A stretch of 64,000 nucleotides of DNA, from NCBI GenBank assembly GCA_030674185.1, contig CM060315.1, positions 94,282,558-94,346,557 on the forward strand, given 5' to 3'. The position numbers were made by a program, and so were the translations under genes. The DNA comes from Monoplex corrugatus. Taxonomy: Eukaryota > Mollusca > Gastropoda > Littorinimorpha > Ranellidae. The notes beneath the pieces were generated by a model that had not been told where the DNA came from, searched no databases, and worked only from the letters and a program-made list of their open reading frames with translations. Below, in pieces: positions 12,491-24,562 of this stretch. Position 1 is the stretch's first letter, and each line of letters begins with the position of its first letter.

Positions 12491-12654
12491 TTTTGAAGTA
12501 TGATGGACTTTTCTTGTACCCCCCCCCCCCCCCCCCCCCCCCCATGATGGTTTTCAGGCTGGGTGGTGTATTGCCAGATGTTTTTAATGCATTGTATGGC
12601 CCACTCTGTGCAGGTGCCGGTAGTTTCTGGGCTGTCTGCATCCTGTCTTTGGTG

Positions 12655-13525
12655 GATGTGTGTGTGTGCTGGGTATTTTGTGTTTGTAGTGCCAGTCACC
12701 AAACGGGACATGGCTTACAGGATCTGTAATGTGCACACCTGATGTTGTGTGTGTGTGTGTGTACACATGGAGGAGGTTCAGGCACTGGCAGGTCACAACA
12801 TGTGTTGTTGACTTGGAAGGTGAGGAAAATCTTCACTTTTACCCGGCAGGTGTGATCTGGGCAGGATGGGAACTTGCACCTTTGTAATGTTAGTCTGATG
12901 TCTTGACCACTTTGCCTGTTGTGGCCCGTCTGGCAGTTTGGGGTGTGTGTGTGTGTGTGGGTTTGATTGTTAACACATTTTGCTGTATAGCAGTAGCAAC
13001 TACAGTGGGCTGACATTTTGCCCAGTGGATTTATCAGTCAGTGTGTTGTCATGTAGGACTAGTTGTCCTCTGTAGTGGTGGGTTTGTGTCGGTGCAAATT
13101 GTGTTTGTATTGATACAAACCCAACAAGAACAGTTGGGGAGGACAGCTAGTCCTGCATGATAACGCGCTGATGTGACATGTCGGCAGACTCAAAACCTGC
13201 TACTGCACAGCAAAATGTGTTGACAATCACACCCAACATAGGTCACACTCGCACACATACAAACACACACAACACAACCCAAACAGCCACAGACAGACAG
13301 GCACAACAGGCAAAGTGGTCAAGACATCAGACTAACATTACAAAGGTGCCAGTTCCAATCTTGCCCATATCACACCTGGTGGGTGAAGGTAAAGATTTTC
13401 CTCACCTTGCATGTCAACAGGTGCTGACCTGCCAGTGCCTGAACCTGCTCCATGTGGTGTGCACATTACACAGATACTGTAAGCCATGTCACTACAAACA
13501 TGAAATACCCAGCACAACACTTCTA
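12655..13525. repeat. Giant imperfect inverted repeat (foldback), arms ~400 bp
   Basis: The left arm (about 12655-13070) and right arm (about 13139-13525) are reverse complements with scattered indels, separated by about 68 bp. The inner ends are CATGTAGGACTAGTTGTCCT and its near-complement ending at 13158. The right arm in forward orientation contains a tRNA-like segment (AAAGTGGTCAAGACATCAGAC, then CCAGTTCCAATC). This suggests two head-to-head copies of a SINE-like unit. Confidence 0.8.
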
Positions 13526-13559
13526 CAAAAGGAATTAGGACAGTACAACAGCACAGAGT

Positions 13560-14229
13560 GGGATGGATAATGCACACAGTGATCCACAATATATACACCA
13601 CCATCCTGCTCATTCTGACTCCACTCCACACACCACCACCATTCTGCCTTTCCTGCAGTACTGCTGCTGTCCAACACCTCCTGTTCTAACACTGCCTGCT
13701 GAGCCCCCTACTGACAACAGTAATGACTGTCACACCCAATGAGAGACCCCCTCCCCAGTAAGGAGACCACCACCACCAGGACCCTCCAACAACAGCCCCC
13801 ATCAACCACTGACACCAAAGACCCCCAACTTGATTTCACCTCAGGTGTGGAAGTGATACAGTAAACCCAAACTGAGGTCACCACAAGGTCAGGGGGTGAA
13901 GGGTCACACAACATGGGACAGTTTTTTGTTGTTGTGTCATTGATCAGTTCATGATAATGGGGAGGATGATATGATGCTAAGTAGTTCTGTCTACAGTTAC
14001 CACTGCATAACTGCAGGCTTGTGATAGACACCAGCAGCCTCAATGACACACATCTGTAAAGTGGACAAGGCTTGGCTTTATAGTCCCAGTCTTCCCAATA
14101 AGCCCATAGCACCATAGCACTCTCTAGTCTCAGACTCTGAAGCCAGAATTTTTTTCTTTCTTTTTGACTGGAGAGTTTCGAACATGGGAACACCGGGTCA
14201 GTTGTCTGTTGTGTAACCTCTCGGCCACT
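13560..14229 (-). mobile_element. Dispersed tRNA-headed repeat, copy 2 (inverted, with head)
   Basis: Read on the minus strand it begins at 14229 with GTGGCCGAGAGGTTA (A-box-like) and then TGTTCGAAACTC (B-box-like). The family body follows, including the CTTATTGGGAAGACTGGGAC block. It extends to a tail that matches 16740-17140. This is the copy with the clearest RNA polymerase III-type head. Confidence 0.75.
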
Positions 14230-16345
14230 GTCACAGTCTTGTGGTTTTATATGGAAGTCACTGGTTATGTGGGTTTAAATACCCAAGTTGTGTGGTTTAT
14301 ACCTAAGTCACTGGTTATGTGGGTTTATACCTAAGTCACTGGTTATGTGGGTTTAACATGTTAACTGCTTCAGACAGAATATCCGGTAGGAAGAAACATA
14401 AACCTCCAGGGCCCCCACGACCTTTCCCTATTTTTAGCCAGAAAACCCCAACACTTTCAGTGACATGTGAGATATCAACGGAAACTTCAGGATTCCCTCT
14501 ATAAATAGATGCTAATAATGTATGTGTGACGTTTTATGGTCTTTTCCGCCCCTGTGATTGAACAGGTGACCCCCCTACTATTCAGCGACCGCAAACAATG
14601 ACGGATGAACTCCCTTCAACACTGAGCGTAGCTCTGCCAGAAAAACAACTTATACAGCAAAAGAAGTTGCAGAAATCATTACTTGTGGAACCGATTCTAA
14701 TTTGCAGTCTGTTGATTCACTCGATGAGTAAAAATGACGATAATCTGGCGCATGCAGGCGATAATTTGATGATGATGTGGGAAGTCAGACTTGACCTAGA
14801 TAACAGTCGGAGTGACATTACCAGCATTGTAAAAACTAAAAACTGCTGGTCCTGGTGTGTTGTAAAGTATACTGAACAAGAAAATATATAGTGCTGTGGG
14901 GTTTTCTGGGCTGGATGAAGAGATATGATTTTATTTTAAGTCAAAACGTTTAAAATTCTGTGGCACAGGCAGTTTTACCTCTTTATTTACACTTTGCCAC
15001 TGCTTTCTCTCTCTGTGGACCGCGTCACGAGGAATTCGTGCCCTGAACCTTAGTTTCAGTTTCGAGTATATAAATAGAAAATGACCGCATTGCTGTAGTG
15101 AATCCTTTTTCAGCAAATTGAGTGTGCAAAAAATAGGAGAGAGACTTCAGAAACACTCAAATTACGCCTAACATTACTAGGTCAATAGTTAGTACAGTGA
15201 CCTATTTTCTTGGTAGGAAAAGGGTTAAGGGGTTAAATACCAAAGTCATCACTGGTCATACGGGTTTATACCCAAGTCATGTGGGTTTATACCTAAGTCA
15301 TGTGGGTTTATAACTAAGTCATGTGGGTTTATACCTAAGTCACTGGTCATGTGGGTTTATACCTAAATCATGTGGGTTTATAACTAAGTCATGTGGGTTT
15401 ATACCTAATCACTGGTCATGTGGGTTTATACCTAATCATGTGGGTTTATACCTAAATCATGTGGGTTTATACCTAAGTCATGTGGGTTTATACCCAAGTC
15501 ATGTGGGTTTATACCTAAGTCACTGGTCATGTGGGTTTATACTAAGTTATGTGGTTTATACCTAAATCATGTGGGTTTATAACTAAGTCATGTGGGTTTA
15601 TACCTAAGTCACTGGTCATGTGGGTTTATACCTAAGTTATGTGGGTTTATACCTAAATCATGTGGGTTTATACCTGTGGTTTATACCAAAGTCATGTAAG
15701 TCTTTGGTCATGTGGGTTTATAACTAAGTCTTTGGTCATGTGTGTTTATAACTAAGTCTTTGGTCATGTGGGTTTATAACTAAGTCTTTGGTCATGTGGG
15801 TTTATAACTAAGTCTTTGGTCATGTGGGTTTATAACTAAGTCTTTGGTCATGTGGGTTTATACCTAAGCCATGTGGGTTTATACCTGAGTCATCACTGGT
15901 CATGCAGGTTTATACCCAAGACATGTGGGTTTATACCAATGCCACTAGTTATATTGGTTTATACCTAAGTCACTGGTCATGTGGGTTTATTATACCCAAG
16001 TCATGTGGGTTTATACCAATGTCACAAGTTATATTGGTTTATACCCAAGTCACTGGTCATGTGGGTTTAAATACCAAAGTCATCACTGGTCATGTGGGTT
16101 TATACCTAAGTCACTGGTCATGTGAGTTTATACCTAAGTCATGTGGGTTTATACCTAAACCACTGGTTATGGAGGTTTATACCTAAGTCACTGGTCATGT
16201 GAGTTTATACCCAAGTCATGTGGGTTCATACTTGTCATATGGGTTTATACCCAAGTCATGTGGGTTTATACCCAAGTCATGTGGGTTTATACCCAAGTCA
16301 TGTGGTTATACCTAAGTCATGTGGGTTTATACCTAAGTCACTGGT
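14230..16345. repeat. 21-bp minisatellite (ATGTGGGTTTATACCTAAGTC) with an insertion
   Basis: Variant units of about 21 bp, some extended by CTGGTC or CACTGGTC, fill 14230-14352 and 15237-16345. A TTAA-flanked element splits the array. On both sides the array meets the head of a copy of the tRNA-headed repeat (copy 2 on the left, copy 3 on the right). Confidence 0.95.
14353..15236. mobile_element. 884-bp TTAA-flanked non-autonomous element
   Basis: The element is flanked by TTAA at 14353-14356 and 15233-15236 and interrupts a 21-bp array unit. Intact units of the form GTGGGTTTAAATACC at 14271-14284 and 16061-16075 show the empty site. The ends share a weak inverted pattern: TTAACxxxTTAAC on the left, and TTAACCCCTTAACCCTTTTC on the right end read inward. 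The right-terminal ~45 bp, with TTGGTAGGAAAAGGGTTAA, recurs at 39224-39268. The internal open frame at 14598-14891 has no recognisable domain. TTAA targeting is typical of the piggyBac superfamily. Confidence 0.7.
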
Positions 16346-16349
16346 CACT

Positions 16350-17165
16350 AGCCAAGTGGTTACCACAACAAACTACTGACTCAAAGGTTTTAGGTTCAAA
16401 CACCTATCAATCCAAACAAATAACTGTGAAAGTTGCTGGCCCTGACTAGCTCCTACCCACAGCAGAGCGTGCTACAGGCTTTTTTTTTAGGACAACTGGA
16501 ACCACACGGTCAAGTCTCGTCCACTTTACAGACGCCCCTCTGACCGTTGCTAAAATTCCCTGACAACACTGCAGGTGTCTGTTTCCTGGGCCTGGTTGAT
16601 GCCAGGATCTGTTAGGATCATAAGCGCAGAGAGTACAGCCTTGTCAGAGGCAGTCTCAGTCCTAGACAGAACTACATAACATCATGATCATCCTTCCCAT
16701 TAACATGAACTGATCAATAACAGCATCAAGAAACTGTCCCATGTTGCGTGACCCTTCACCCCCTGACCTTGTGGTGACCTCAGTTTAGGTTTACTGTATC
16801 ACTTCCATACCTGAGGTGAAATCAAGTTGGGGGTCTTTGGTGTCAGTGGTTGATGGGGGCTGTTGTTGGAGGGTCCTGGTGGTGGTGGTCTCCTCACTGG
16901 GGGTGGGGTCCCTCACAAGGTCTGTCTCCAAAACCAAACGATTATTATCGTTAGTAGGGGGACTTGACAGGCAGCGTCCTTGGTAAATTAAGTCAGAACA
17001 GGCAATGTTGAACTCATTGCAGTGATAAAGCAGCAGTGCAGGGTCTTCTTTTCTGGGTGGCAGCGTGATTGGCGTCATGGTGCTTGTGGGTTTCCTGGCA
17101 CCGTTGGTGATGTGTGGAGGAGCCAGAATGAGCGGCATGGGATCCACGTCTACAGGCAGCACAGA
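16350..17165 (+). mobile_element. Dispersed tRNA-headed repeat, copy 3
   Basis: The head has TAGCCAAGTGGTTA (A-box-like) and GGTTCAAACACC (B-box-like). The body matches copies 1, 2 and 4 through GCAGGTGTCTG and GGGCCTGGTTGATGCCAGG, then continues to ATGAGCGGCATGGGATCC. The total of about 0.8 kb is long for a SINE. The far half may be derived from another sequence. Confidence 0.75.
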
Positions 17166-18040
17166 AACTGGAGGAACAACAACAACAACAAAAATTTGTC
17201 AGATGTATGATTTCAGACATACTCAACAGACGCAGTCAAAGAGAAAAACATTGCACCAACTTTACTGCAACAACTGGTTTTCTTGACACATGACCCAGTC
17301 ACATCTGTTCATCAACACAAAACCAAGGGAGACAACTAATTAACCCGGCATAAACAACCCTCATCATCACAGGAACTGATCTCCACACACAAAACACCAG
17401 ATGCTACAAACAAAATAACAAACCTAGTAATTCATTGTATGAACAATTGTTAAACAATATTAACAGCAATAAGAACAGATCTACACAAAACATCATAAGG
17501 CAATGTTCGAACAAGTAACTAAAACTGCTGACACTGGCCTCACCTGCAAATCATAACAGGGGAACAGTAGCAGACAAAACATTTTGTTATTTCTTTAGTC
17601 AAAACAACCATGTCAACCATTGATCAACAAAATGAAGCAGCAGCAGCATTCAGGAGTCACTCACAACTAAACATCTGCCGGCTGAAGCTTTGTATTTTCA
17701 AACCAAACTGGTCCTGCAATGGCAAGGAAAATGAGCTGTTCATGTCAGAGAAAACACCCCAAGCATTTGGCCTGACGTTCAGAAAATGGAGAGGAGATGG
17801 GTGCAGACTTCACAGCAAAAGCAGCAGCACTGTTCTTGGTTTGGAGGCATGGAGGAAAACACACAACAAAGATATATATGTAATTAAATAAAACAACAAA
17901 TCCCCCTTCGTGGGTCTAAGCCCAACTTGTTCAGCAAACCAAATCTGACTTGAAAGTCGACCTGATCACGGTGCACCAAGAACCAGAACAATCTTTCCTT
18001 TGCCTGGAAAACTGACCCATGCACCTTATAACTACACATA
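17166..18040. other. Intergenic, nothing recognised
   Basis: AT/CA-rich sequence without identified repeats or exons. The open frame at 17610-17891 has no family resemblance. Confidence 0.55.
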
Positions 18041-18375
18041 ACATTCGCCTATCAATAACTCAAAAACTTGGAGGTTCCAGGGTTCGTTTCCCAGTGAGGC
18101 CTCAACTTTTTGTCCTCAGTCTGACCAGAAAATTGAAATGGATGTCTAGTCCTTCGGAAGGGGATGAAAAATGGGTTCGACCTTGTGGCCTCCACACGCT
18201 AAAGATCCCATGGCAGTTGAAAATCGTTAAGAGTTGGGGGCATTCACTCAGCTGCCCTGGTATAAAAACACTGGAGGGAGAGATTTATTTCCCCAGGTCC
18301 CTCCCCATGAAGACCAGTTAGCCTTCTTGCCTTTCTGAAGTCTTTGTTTAAGAAAAAACAACAAACAAACAAATA
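18041..18375 (+). mobile_element. SINE-like retroposon
   Basis: A B-box-like AGGGTTCGTTTCCC lies near 18077. It is followed by AAAGATCCCATGGCAG and GCTGCCCTGGTATAAAAAC, and an A-rich end near 18350. The GCTGCCCTGGTATAAAA block recurs at 38920-38940, showing a dispersed family. Confidence 0.65.
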
Positions 18376-18520
18376 TGAGTATTTTGACACATACTATACT
18401 CTTAACTTGTGATAGCTAACACTCATGGCTTTTGGCCATTCTTGCCCTATTTAAAAAAAAAAGAAAAAGAAAAAAAAAGCAAAGCCCATGCATGAGCTGT
18501 CTACCCATCACAAATTACTT

Positions 18521-18573
18521 ACAACCTGTTGCTGACAAACGTTTAGGGCATAACTTTGTCAGCAACAAGTTGT
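18521..18573. repeat. Short inverted repeat
   Basis: ACAACCTGTTGCTGACAAA (18521-18539) is mirrored by TTTGTCAGCAACAAGTTGT (18555-18573), giving a 19-bp hairpin with one mismatch and a 15-base loop. Confidence 0.8.
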
Positions 18574-18834
18574 GAACTGGTTTTAGATCAGCCAAGCCTA
18601 GCGTTTTATGTTTATTTCATGAAAACCTTCCAGTCTTGACAAGCAGACTAAAAGCACAGTGTCAAATTGTGTGCCTACCAATACAGATGTCGGTGAGTAC
18701 ATCACTACATGACAGATAAATACTTGCACTAATGCGCTAATGGTTCTTGCAGCTTTCCAAATAAAAAACTGAATACCAGACACACAATCTTCAACTGGTT
18801 TTCACAGCTTTCAACTTCATGGCTACACCAAAAC

Positions 18835-20785
18835 ACAGAGCTGTCAACCTTATGACCGCACCAAAACAGAGTTTTCAACCTTATGACCGCACCAAGACAG
18901 CTATTAACCTTATGGCTGCACCAAGACAGCTATTAACCTTACGGCCACACCAAAACACAGAGCTATCAAGCTCACAGCCGCACCAAGACAGCTATTAACC
19001 TTGTGGCCGCACCAAAACACAGAGCTATCAAGCTTGCAGCCACACCAAGACAGCTATTAACCTTATGGCCGCACCAAAACACAGAGCTATCAAGCTTGCA
19101 GCCGCACCAAGACGGCTATTAACCTTAAGGCTGCACCAAAACACAGAGCTATCAAGCTTGCAGCCGCACCAAGACAGCTATTAACCTTAAGGCTGCACCA
19201 AGACAGAACTTTCAGCTCAAAGCCGCACCAAGACAGCTATTAACCTTATGGCCGCACCTAGACAGAACTATCAAGCTCACAGCCGCACCAAGACACAGAG
19301 CTATCAACCCTATGGCCGCACCAAGACAGCTATCAACTCTATGGCCGCACCAAGACACAGAACTATCAACCCTATGGCCACACCAAGACACAGAGCTATC
19401 AACCCTACGGCCGCATCAAGACAGCTATCAACCCTATGGCCGCACCAAGACACACAGCTATCAACCCTATGGCCGCACCAAGACACACAGCTATCAAACC
19501 TATGGCCGCACCAAGACACACAGCTATCAACTCTACGGCCGCACCAAGACACAGAGCTATCAACCCTATGGCCGCACCAAGACACACAGCTATCAACCCT
19601 ATGGCCGCACCAAGACACACAGCTATCAACCCTATGGCCGCACCAAGACACACAGCTATCAACTCTACGGCCGCACCAAGACACAGAGCTATCAACCCTA
19701 TGGCCGCACCAAGACACAGCTATCAACCCTATGGCCGCACCAAGACACACAGCTATCAACCCTATGGCCGCACCAAGACACACAGCTATCAACTCTACGG
19801 CCGCACCAAGACACAGAGCTATCAACCCTATGGCCGCACCAAGACACGCAGCTATCAACCTTACGGCCGCACCAAGACACAGAGCTATCAACCCTATGGC
19901 CGCACCAAGACAGCTATCAACCCTACGGCCGCACCAAGACACAGAGCTATCAACCCTACAGCCACACCAAGACACAGAGCTATCAACCCTATGGCCGCAC
20001 CAAGACACGCAGCTATCAACCCTACAGCCACACCAAGACACAGAGCTATCAACCCTATGGCCGCACCAAGACAGCTATCAACCCTACGGCCGCACCAAGA
20101 CACAGAGCTATCAACCCTACAGCCACACCAAGACACAGAGCTATCAACCCTATGGCCGCACCAAGACACGCAGCTATCAACCCTACAGCCACACCAAGAC
20201 ACAGAGCTATCAACCCTATGGCCGCACCAAGACACGCAGCTATCAACCCTACAGCCACACCAAGACACAGAGCTATCAACCCTATGGCCGCACCAAGACA
20301 CGCAGCTATCAACCCTACAGCCACACCAAGACACAGAGCTATCAACCCTATGGCCGCACCAAGACAGCTATCAACCCTACGGCCACACCAAGACACAGAG
20401 CTATCAACCCTATGGCCGCACCAAGACAGCTATCAACCCTACGGCCGCACCAAGACACAGAGCTATCAACCCTACGGCCACACCAAGACACAGAGCTATC
20501 AACCCTACGGCCGCACCAAGACACAGAGCTATCAACCCTACGGCCGCACCAAGACACAGAGCTATCAACCCTACGGCCGCACCAAGACACAGAGCTATCA
20601 ACCCTACGGCCGCACCAAGACACAGCTATCAACCCTACGGCCGCACCAAGACACAGCTATCAACCCTACGGCCGCACCAAGACACAGCTATCAACCCTAT
20701 GGCCGCACCAAGACAGCTATCAACCCTACGGCCGCACCAAGACACAGAGCTATCAACCTTACGGCCACACCAAGAAGCAGTTGCA
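18835..20785. repeat. 33-bp minisatellite, about 60 copies
   Basis: The unit is ACCAAGACACAGAGCTATCA followed by ACCCTATGGCCGC (33 bp), with 28-bp and 31-bp variants. The left 400 bp is diverged and the rest is homogeneous. Because the unit is 11 codons, all three plus frames and several minus frames stay open for up to 1.6 kb, giving apparent repeat proteins (for example QSYQPYGRTKT). The frame changes at each shorter unit and no start, splice or terminal domain supports a gene. Confidence 0.95.
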
Positions 20786-21244
20786 CATTGGCACCAATTT
20801 AAATTGTCTGTCAGATGTATATATCCAGTTGATATGAATTGTCATTATAATTTATTACCACTTGGGAAGATGCGGGGAGAACCACAACAACAAAAGGTAA
20901 CAAAGATCATCAAGCCATTCAAACAATATCCTTTCTAATAGAAAGTATTAACACAAAAAGACCAAAGTTTGTACTTTCCTAGGTCACTGTTATCTTGAAA
21001 AAGCATACTGACCAAATTTGGTTTTTCTCAAGGTCACCGTCACTTCCAAACACTTTCAGTTGAACTAAAACTTGACGGGCTGTGTGGACGTTGGTAGATT
21101 ACCACAACGATGAAAACAGAGTTTAAATATTGTCCAAAACCCCTGACAAAAACTGTTTACACGCCTTCTATGAAAAGTGGTAATGCTGGTCCGTACAACC
21201 TTGACCTTGGTGTATTATGGGCCATACTACGCTTTTGAGAGTCC
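20786..21244. other. Intergenic, nothing recognised
   Basis: AT-rich unique-looking sequence. It contains CAAGGTCACxGTxA motifs that also occur near 53870, so it may be an old dispersed repeat. Confidence 0.4.
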
Positions 21245-21475
21245 TTAACCCTTTCACTCCCGTACTCTATAAAGTCTATTCCCCACTTAACCCTTTCACT
21301 CCCGTACTCTATAAAGTCTATTCCCCACTTAACCCTTTCACTCCCGTACTCTATAAAGTCTATTCCCCAGTTGTAAAAACCTGACCCTTTAATTAACTCC
21401 CTGGCCCTGTCCACCAGCCTGGTGGACAGGGAGTTAAAGGGCTGGCTTAGTGTTTGCTTAGCTGTCATGGCTGAC
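21245..21475. mobile_element. TTAA-type MITE relatives, rearranged
   Basis: Three tandem 42-bp units begin TTAACCCTTTCACTCCCGTA at 21245, 21287 and 21329. A palindromic CCCTGTCCACCAG/CTGGTGGACAGGG core and GTTAA follow, up to about 21437. The end sequences match the MITEs at 23007, 24370 and 38395. Confidence 0.65.
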
Positions 21476-23006
21476 TGCAGGGTGAGCCAGTCAAAGAGTC
21501 AACAGTCCACACCCTTTCAATAACATTTCGTAAAGATTCACAAATAAGCAGCTGAGAACATCTTGAAGAAAAAAACAAAAAAGAACCAAAAATCACCAGC
21601 ACAGTACATCCAAACCCAAACATCCCAGATGACAAGTTCTTTCCAAGTTGAAACGACCCCAAAGTCCATCTCTAATAATGATGACATTCATATGGCGCCA
21701 AATCTGGATTGGAGAATGACACCAAGGGACACACTCTCATCATTCACCAAGCAACGGTCCAACAATGACCAAAGCTTCTGGGTACATAGCACACCTAGAC
21801 TGGGAGGGGGAAGACGGGAGGAGGAGAGCGTGTAACCCCTGACCCAAGCCATCCTCCTCCCTCTTATCTCTCTCTCCCTCACACGCACACATACACACAC
21901 AAAAAGGGGGGGGGGGGGAGGGCAGAAAAAAACAACAACCCTGTCTAAATGCAATTTTGAAGTAATAATTTGCCAACACTAACCCAACTGCCTTTGGGGG
22001 GGGGAGGGCATAGTTTCAGAAAGAATTTTGAAAATACCCGTTTTCAATAACCAATTACCAGTACCCCTTCAGTTTCTGCAGTAGATCTGTCAAACTGCAC
22101 ACAAAAGGCATTTCCCTACGTGAAGATTGGCGCTTGGTTGCTCAAGAAGATTCAGCGCTCAAATTGTTACTTGGTGTCCTTTGTTTTTCTCAAGCTATTG
22201 AATCCAGAAGGGCACCATACCATTGTCATCGCCCGTATCTCAGAAAGTAAACATGGGATTTCAAAATGACTTTCACCATTAGAAAAAAAACAGCAAATTG
22301 TGCAATAAACTAAAAATGACCATTTGGTGACATGCCCGTTGTTCGGTAATAAGTGTCGCATACTGATACGCCCATCATTCGCTTGGCATACCTATCATCC
22401 CACTGACGCACCCACCATCCAGTTGATATCCACTCAACACACCCGTCACTCAAACCAACACGTTCATCACTCATCCAGCTAACATCACCATCATCATCCG
22501 GTTGACAGGCACGCCCTTCATCAACTGCCAATCAATCAATCAATCAAGTTGACACACCCACTACACGTGTATCTAGCAATGTCCAAATCAAGAAAGCCAG
22601 ATGACGGTGATATCGTCACTGAAACACTTCCATTGTTGGGGAAGTGGACAAACGGTCCATGGCTGAATAACGAAAGACTGGGGCACACATGTTTTGATAC
22701 CACCATCACATTAACAATAATGTTCACACGTTGATAAACTGAGAATGGTATATACATATATACACAGAACAACGAACAATGATAATACTATAAAAGGAAT
22801 AATGGTTTGATAAAGAAGTGATGATTACATAATGATTATCAACATTTCGATAAAGGGTCTTGGAAGCCATAACACACACATAACATACACACATACATTT
22901 AGAAAATAACCAAATGCTGACAAATTTCCAACAATCACAAACATTGAGGTAAGTAAAGAATATGCTGACAAATTTTCAAAAAATGATAAATGTAAAGTAC
23001 CCGGTA
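21476..23006. other. Intergenic, simple sequence only
   Basis: No exon was found. Poly-G tracts (about 21906-21920 and 21998-22006), CA/CT-rich simple repeats and CATC-rich low-complexity DNA (22370-22550) are present. Confidence 0.6.
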
Positions 23007-23179
23007 TTAACCCTTCGACTCCCGCACCCTGTCCGCCACAATCCTGCACTATCAACCACGCTAGCAAAGTGAAAACTTAACCCTTTGACTCCTTTGCTCT
23101 ATCCAGGTGTATAAGGTTAGGGGATCAAAGAGTTAAGTTTTTATAGTTGGTGGATAGGGTGCAGAAGTCAAAGGGTTAA
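23007..23179. mobile_element. TTAA-flanked palindromic MITE (173 bp)
   Basis: TTAA lies at both ends, with terminal TTAACCCTTCGACTCCCGCA and a complementary GTGCAGAAGTCAAAGGGTTAA end. It keeps the internal CCACGCTAGCAAAG block of the family but has a shortened centre. TTAA duplication and CCCTTTG-type ends are features of piggyBac-derived MITEs. Confidence 0.8.
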
Positions 23180-23312
23180 AGAAAGTTATGAACAAACTGA
23201 TAAATGTTAAGAGTATTGAAGGAAGTCGCTGTAATTTCTAGATAATTAGGCTTCACCAGCATGTTTGGGATCCATCATGTCTTCATGTAAAGAGGATCGT
23301 ACACAAATTCCT

Positions 23313-24126
23313 GACTTGGTATCAAGTCTAGAAATCACACACAGTCCCTATAATCAGTCATCAAAGAACCCTAACTTTGCTACAGGTATCAAGTCTAGAA
23401 ATCACGCACAGTCCCTATAATCAGTCATCAAAGAACCCTAACTTTGCTACAGGTATCAAGTCTAGAAATCACGCACAGTCCCTATAATCAGTCATCAAAG
23501 AACCCTAACTTTGCTACAGGTATCAAGTCTAGAAATCACACACAGTCCCTATAATCAGTCATCAAAGAACCCCTAACTTTGCTACAGGTATCAAGTCCAG
23601 TAATCACACACAGTCCCTATAAGCAGTTATCAAAGAACCCTAACTTTGCTACAGGTATCAAGTGCAGTAATCACGCACAATCCCTATAATCAGTCATCAA
23701 AGAACCCTAACTTTGCTACAGGTATCAAGTCCCAGTAATCACGCACAATCCCTATAAGCAGTTATCAAAGAACCCTAACTTTGTTACAGGTATCAAGTGC
23801 AGTAATCACACACAGTCCCTATAATCAGTTCATCAAAGAACCCTAACTTTGCTACAGGTATCAAGTCCAGTAATCACGCACAATCCCAATAAGCAGTTAT
23901 CAAAGAACCCTAACTTTGCTACAGGTATAAAGTCCAGTAATCACACACAGTCCCTATAAGCAGTTATCAAAGAACCCTAACTTTGCTACAGGTATCAAGT
24001 CCAGTAATCACACACAGTCCCTATAAGCAGTTATCAAAGAACCCTAACTTTGCTACAGGTATCAAGTCCAGTAATCACACACAGTCCCTATAAGCAGTTA
24101 TCAAAGAATCCCTAACTTTGCTACAG
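23313..24126. repeat. 67-bp minisatellite, about 12 copies
   Basis: The unit begins GGTATCAAGTCTAGAAATCA and ends CCCTAACTTTGCTACA. Early copies carry TCTAGAAATC and later ones TCCAGTAATC, so two subtypes are blocked within the array. Confidence 0.95.
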
Positions 24127-24369
24127 CCATGAACAGGATATCTGTACGACATCTCACACCATTACCATCTCACCTTCAGAAACCACAAATTCACGAAAAC
24201 AGAACAAGACGAGTACTGAATCCATGAAATAAGATGGGCAAATTTGGCTTGTCCGATACAGACAAAAAACAAACAAACAAAAAAAATCAAAGAAAAAGTG
24301 TCACCAGGTTTACAACAATGACAAGTTGTGTAACGTTCCTGACTGACAGAATTGTTCATGCTGGGGAAC

Positions 24370-24562
24370 TTAACCCTTTGACTACCGTACCCTGTCCACC
24401 AGCATCCTGCATCGTCAACCATGCTACCAAAGCAAAAACTTAACCTATTGACTAACTCAACCTATCTACCAGCTTCTTCCAGGAAGCTGGTGGATAGGGT
24501 GAGGGAGTCAATGGGTTAAGTTTTTGCAATTGATGGATAGGGTGCAGGAGTCAAAGGGTTAA
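24370..24562. mobile_element. TTAA-flanked palindromic MITE (193 bp)
   Basis: This has the same length and plan as the 38395-38587 copy: outer TTAACCCTTTGACTACCG and its complement, with an inner inverted repeat centred on CTTCTTCCAGGAAG. The TTAAs are at 24370-24373 and 24559-24562. Confidence 0.85.

Noticed and set aside
14598..14891. 97-codon frame as a transposase remnant of the TTAA element
   Set aside because: No catalytic motif or piggyBac similarity is visible in the translation.
13560..17165. True tRNA genes at A/B-box-like motifs
   Set aside because: Only promoter-box similarity is seen. No cloverleaf or acceptor stem can be paired, and the motifs sit at the heads of dispersed repeats.
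19248..20938. Plus-strand frames of about 500-529 codons with QSYQPYGRTKT or RPHQDTELSTL repeats
   Set aside because: The unit is 33 bp, so several frames on both strands stay open. Shorter 28-bp units change the frame, and no signal peptide, start context or terminal domain is present.
23313..24126. Regular repeats considered as a CRISPR array
   Set aside because: The repeats are contiguous 67-bp units without unique spacers, in a eukaryotic genome. The same argument applies to all arrays here.
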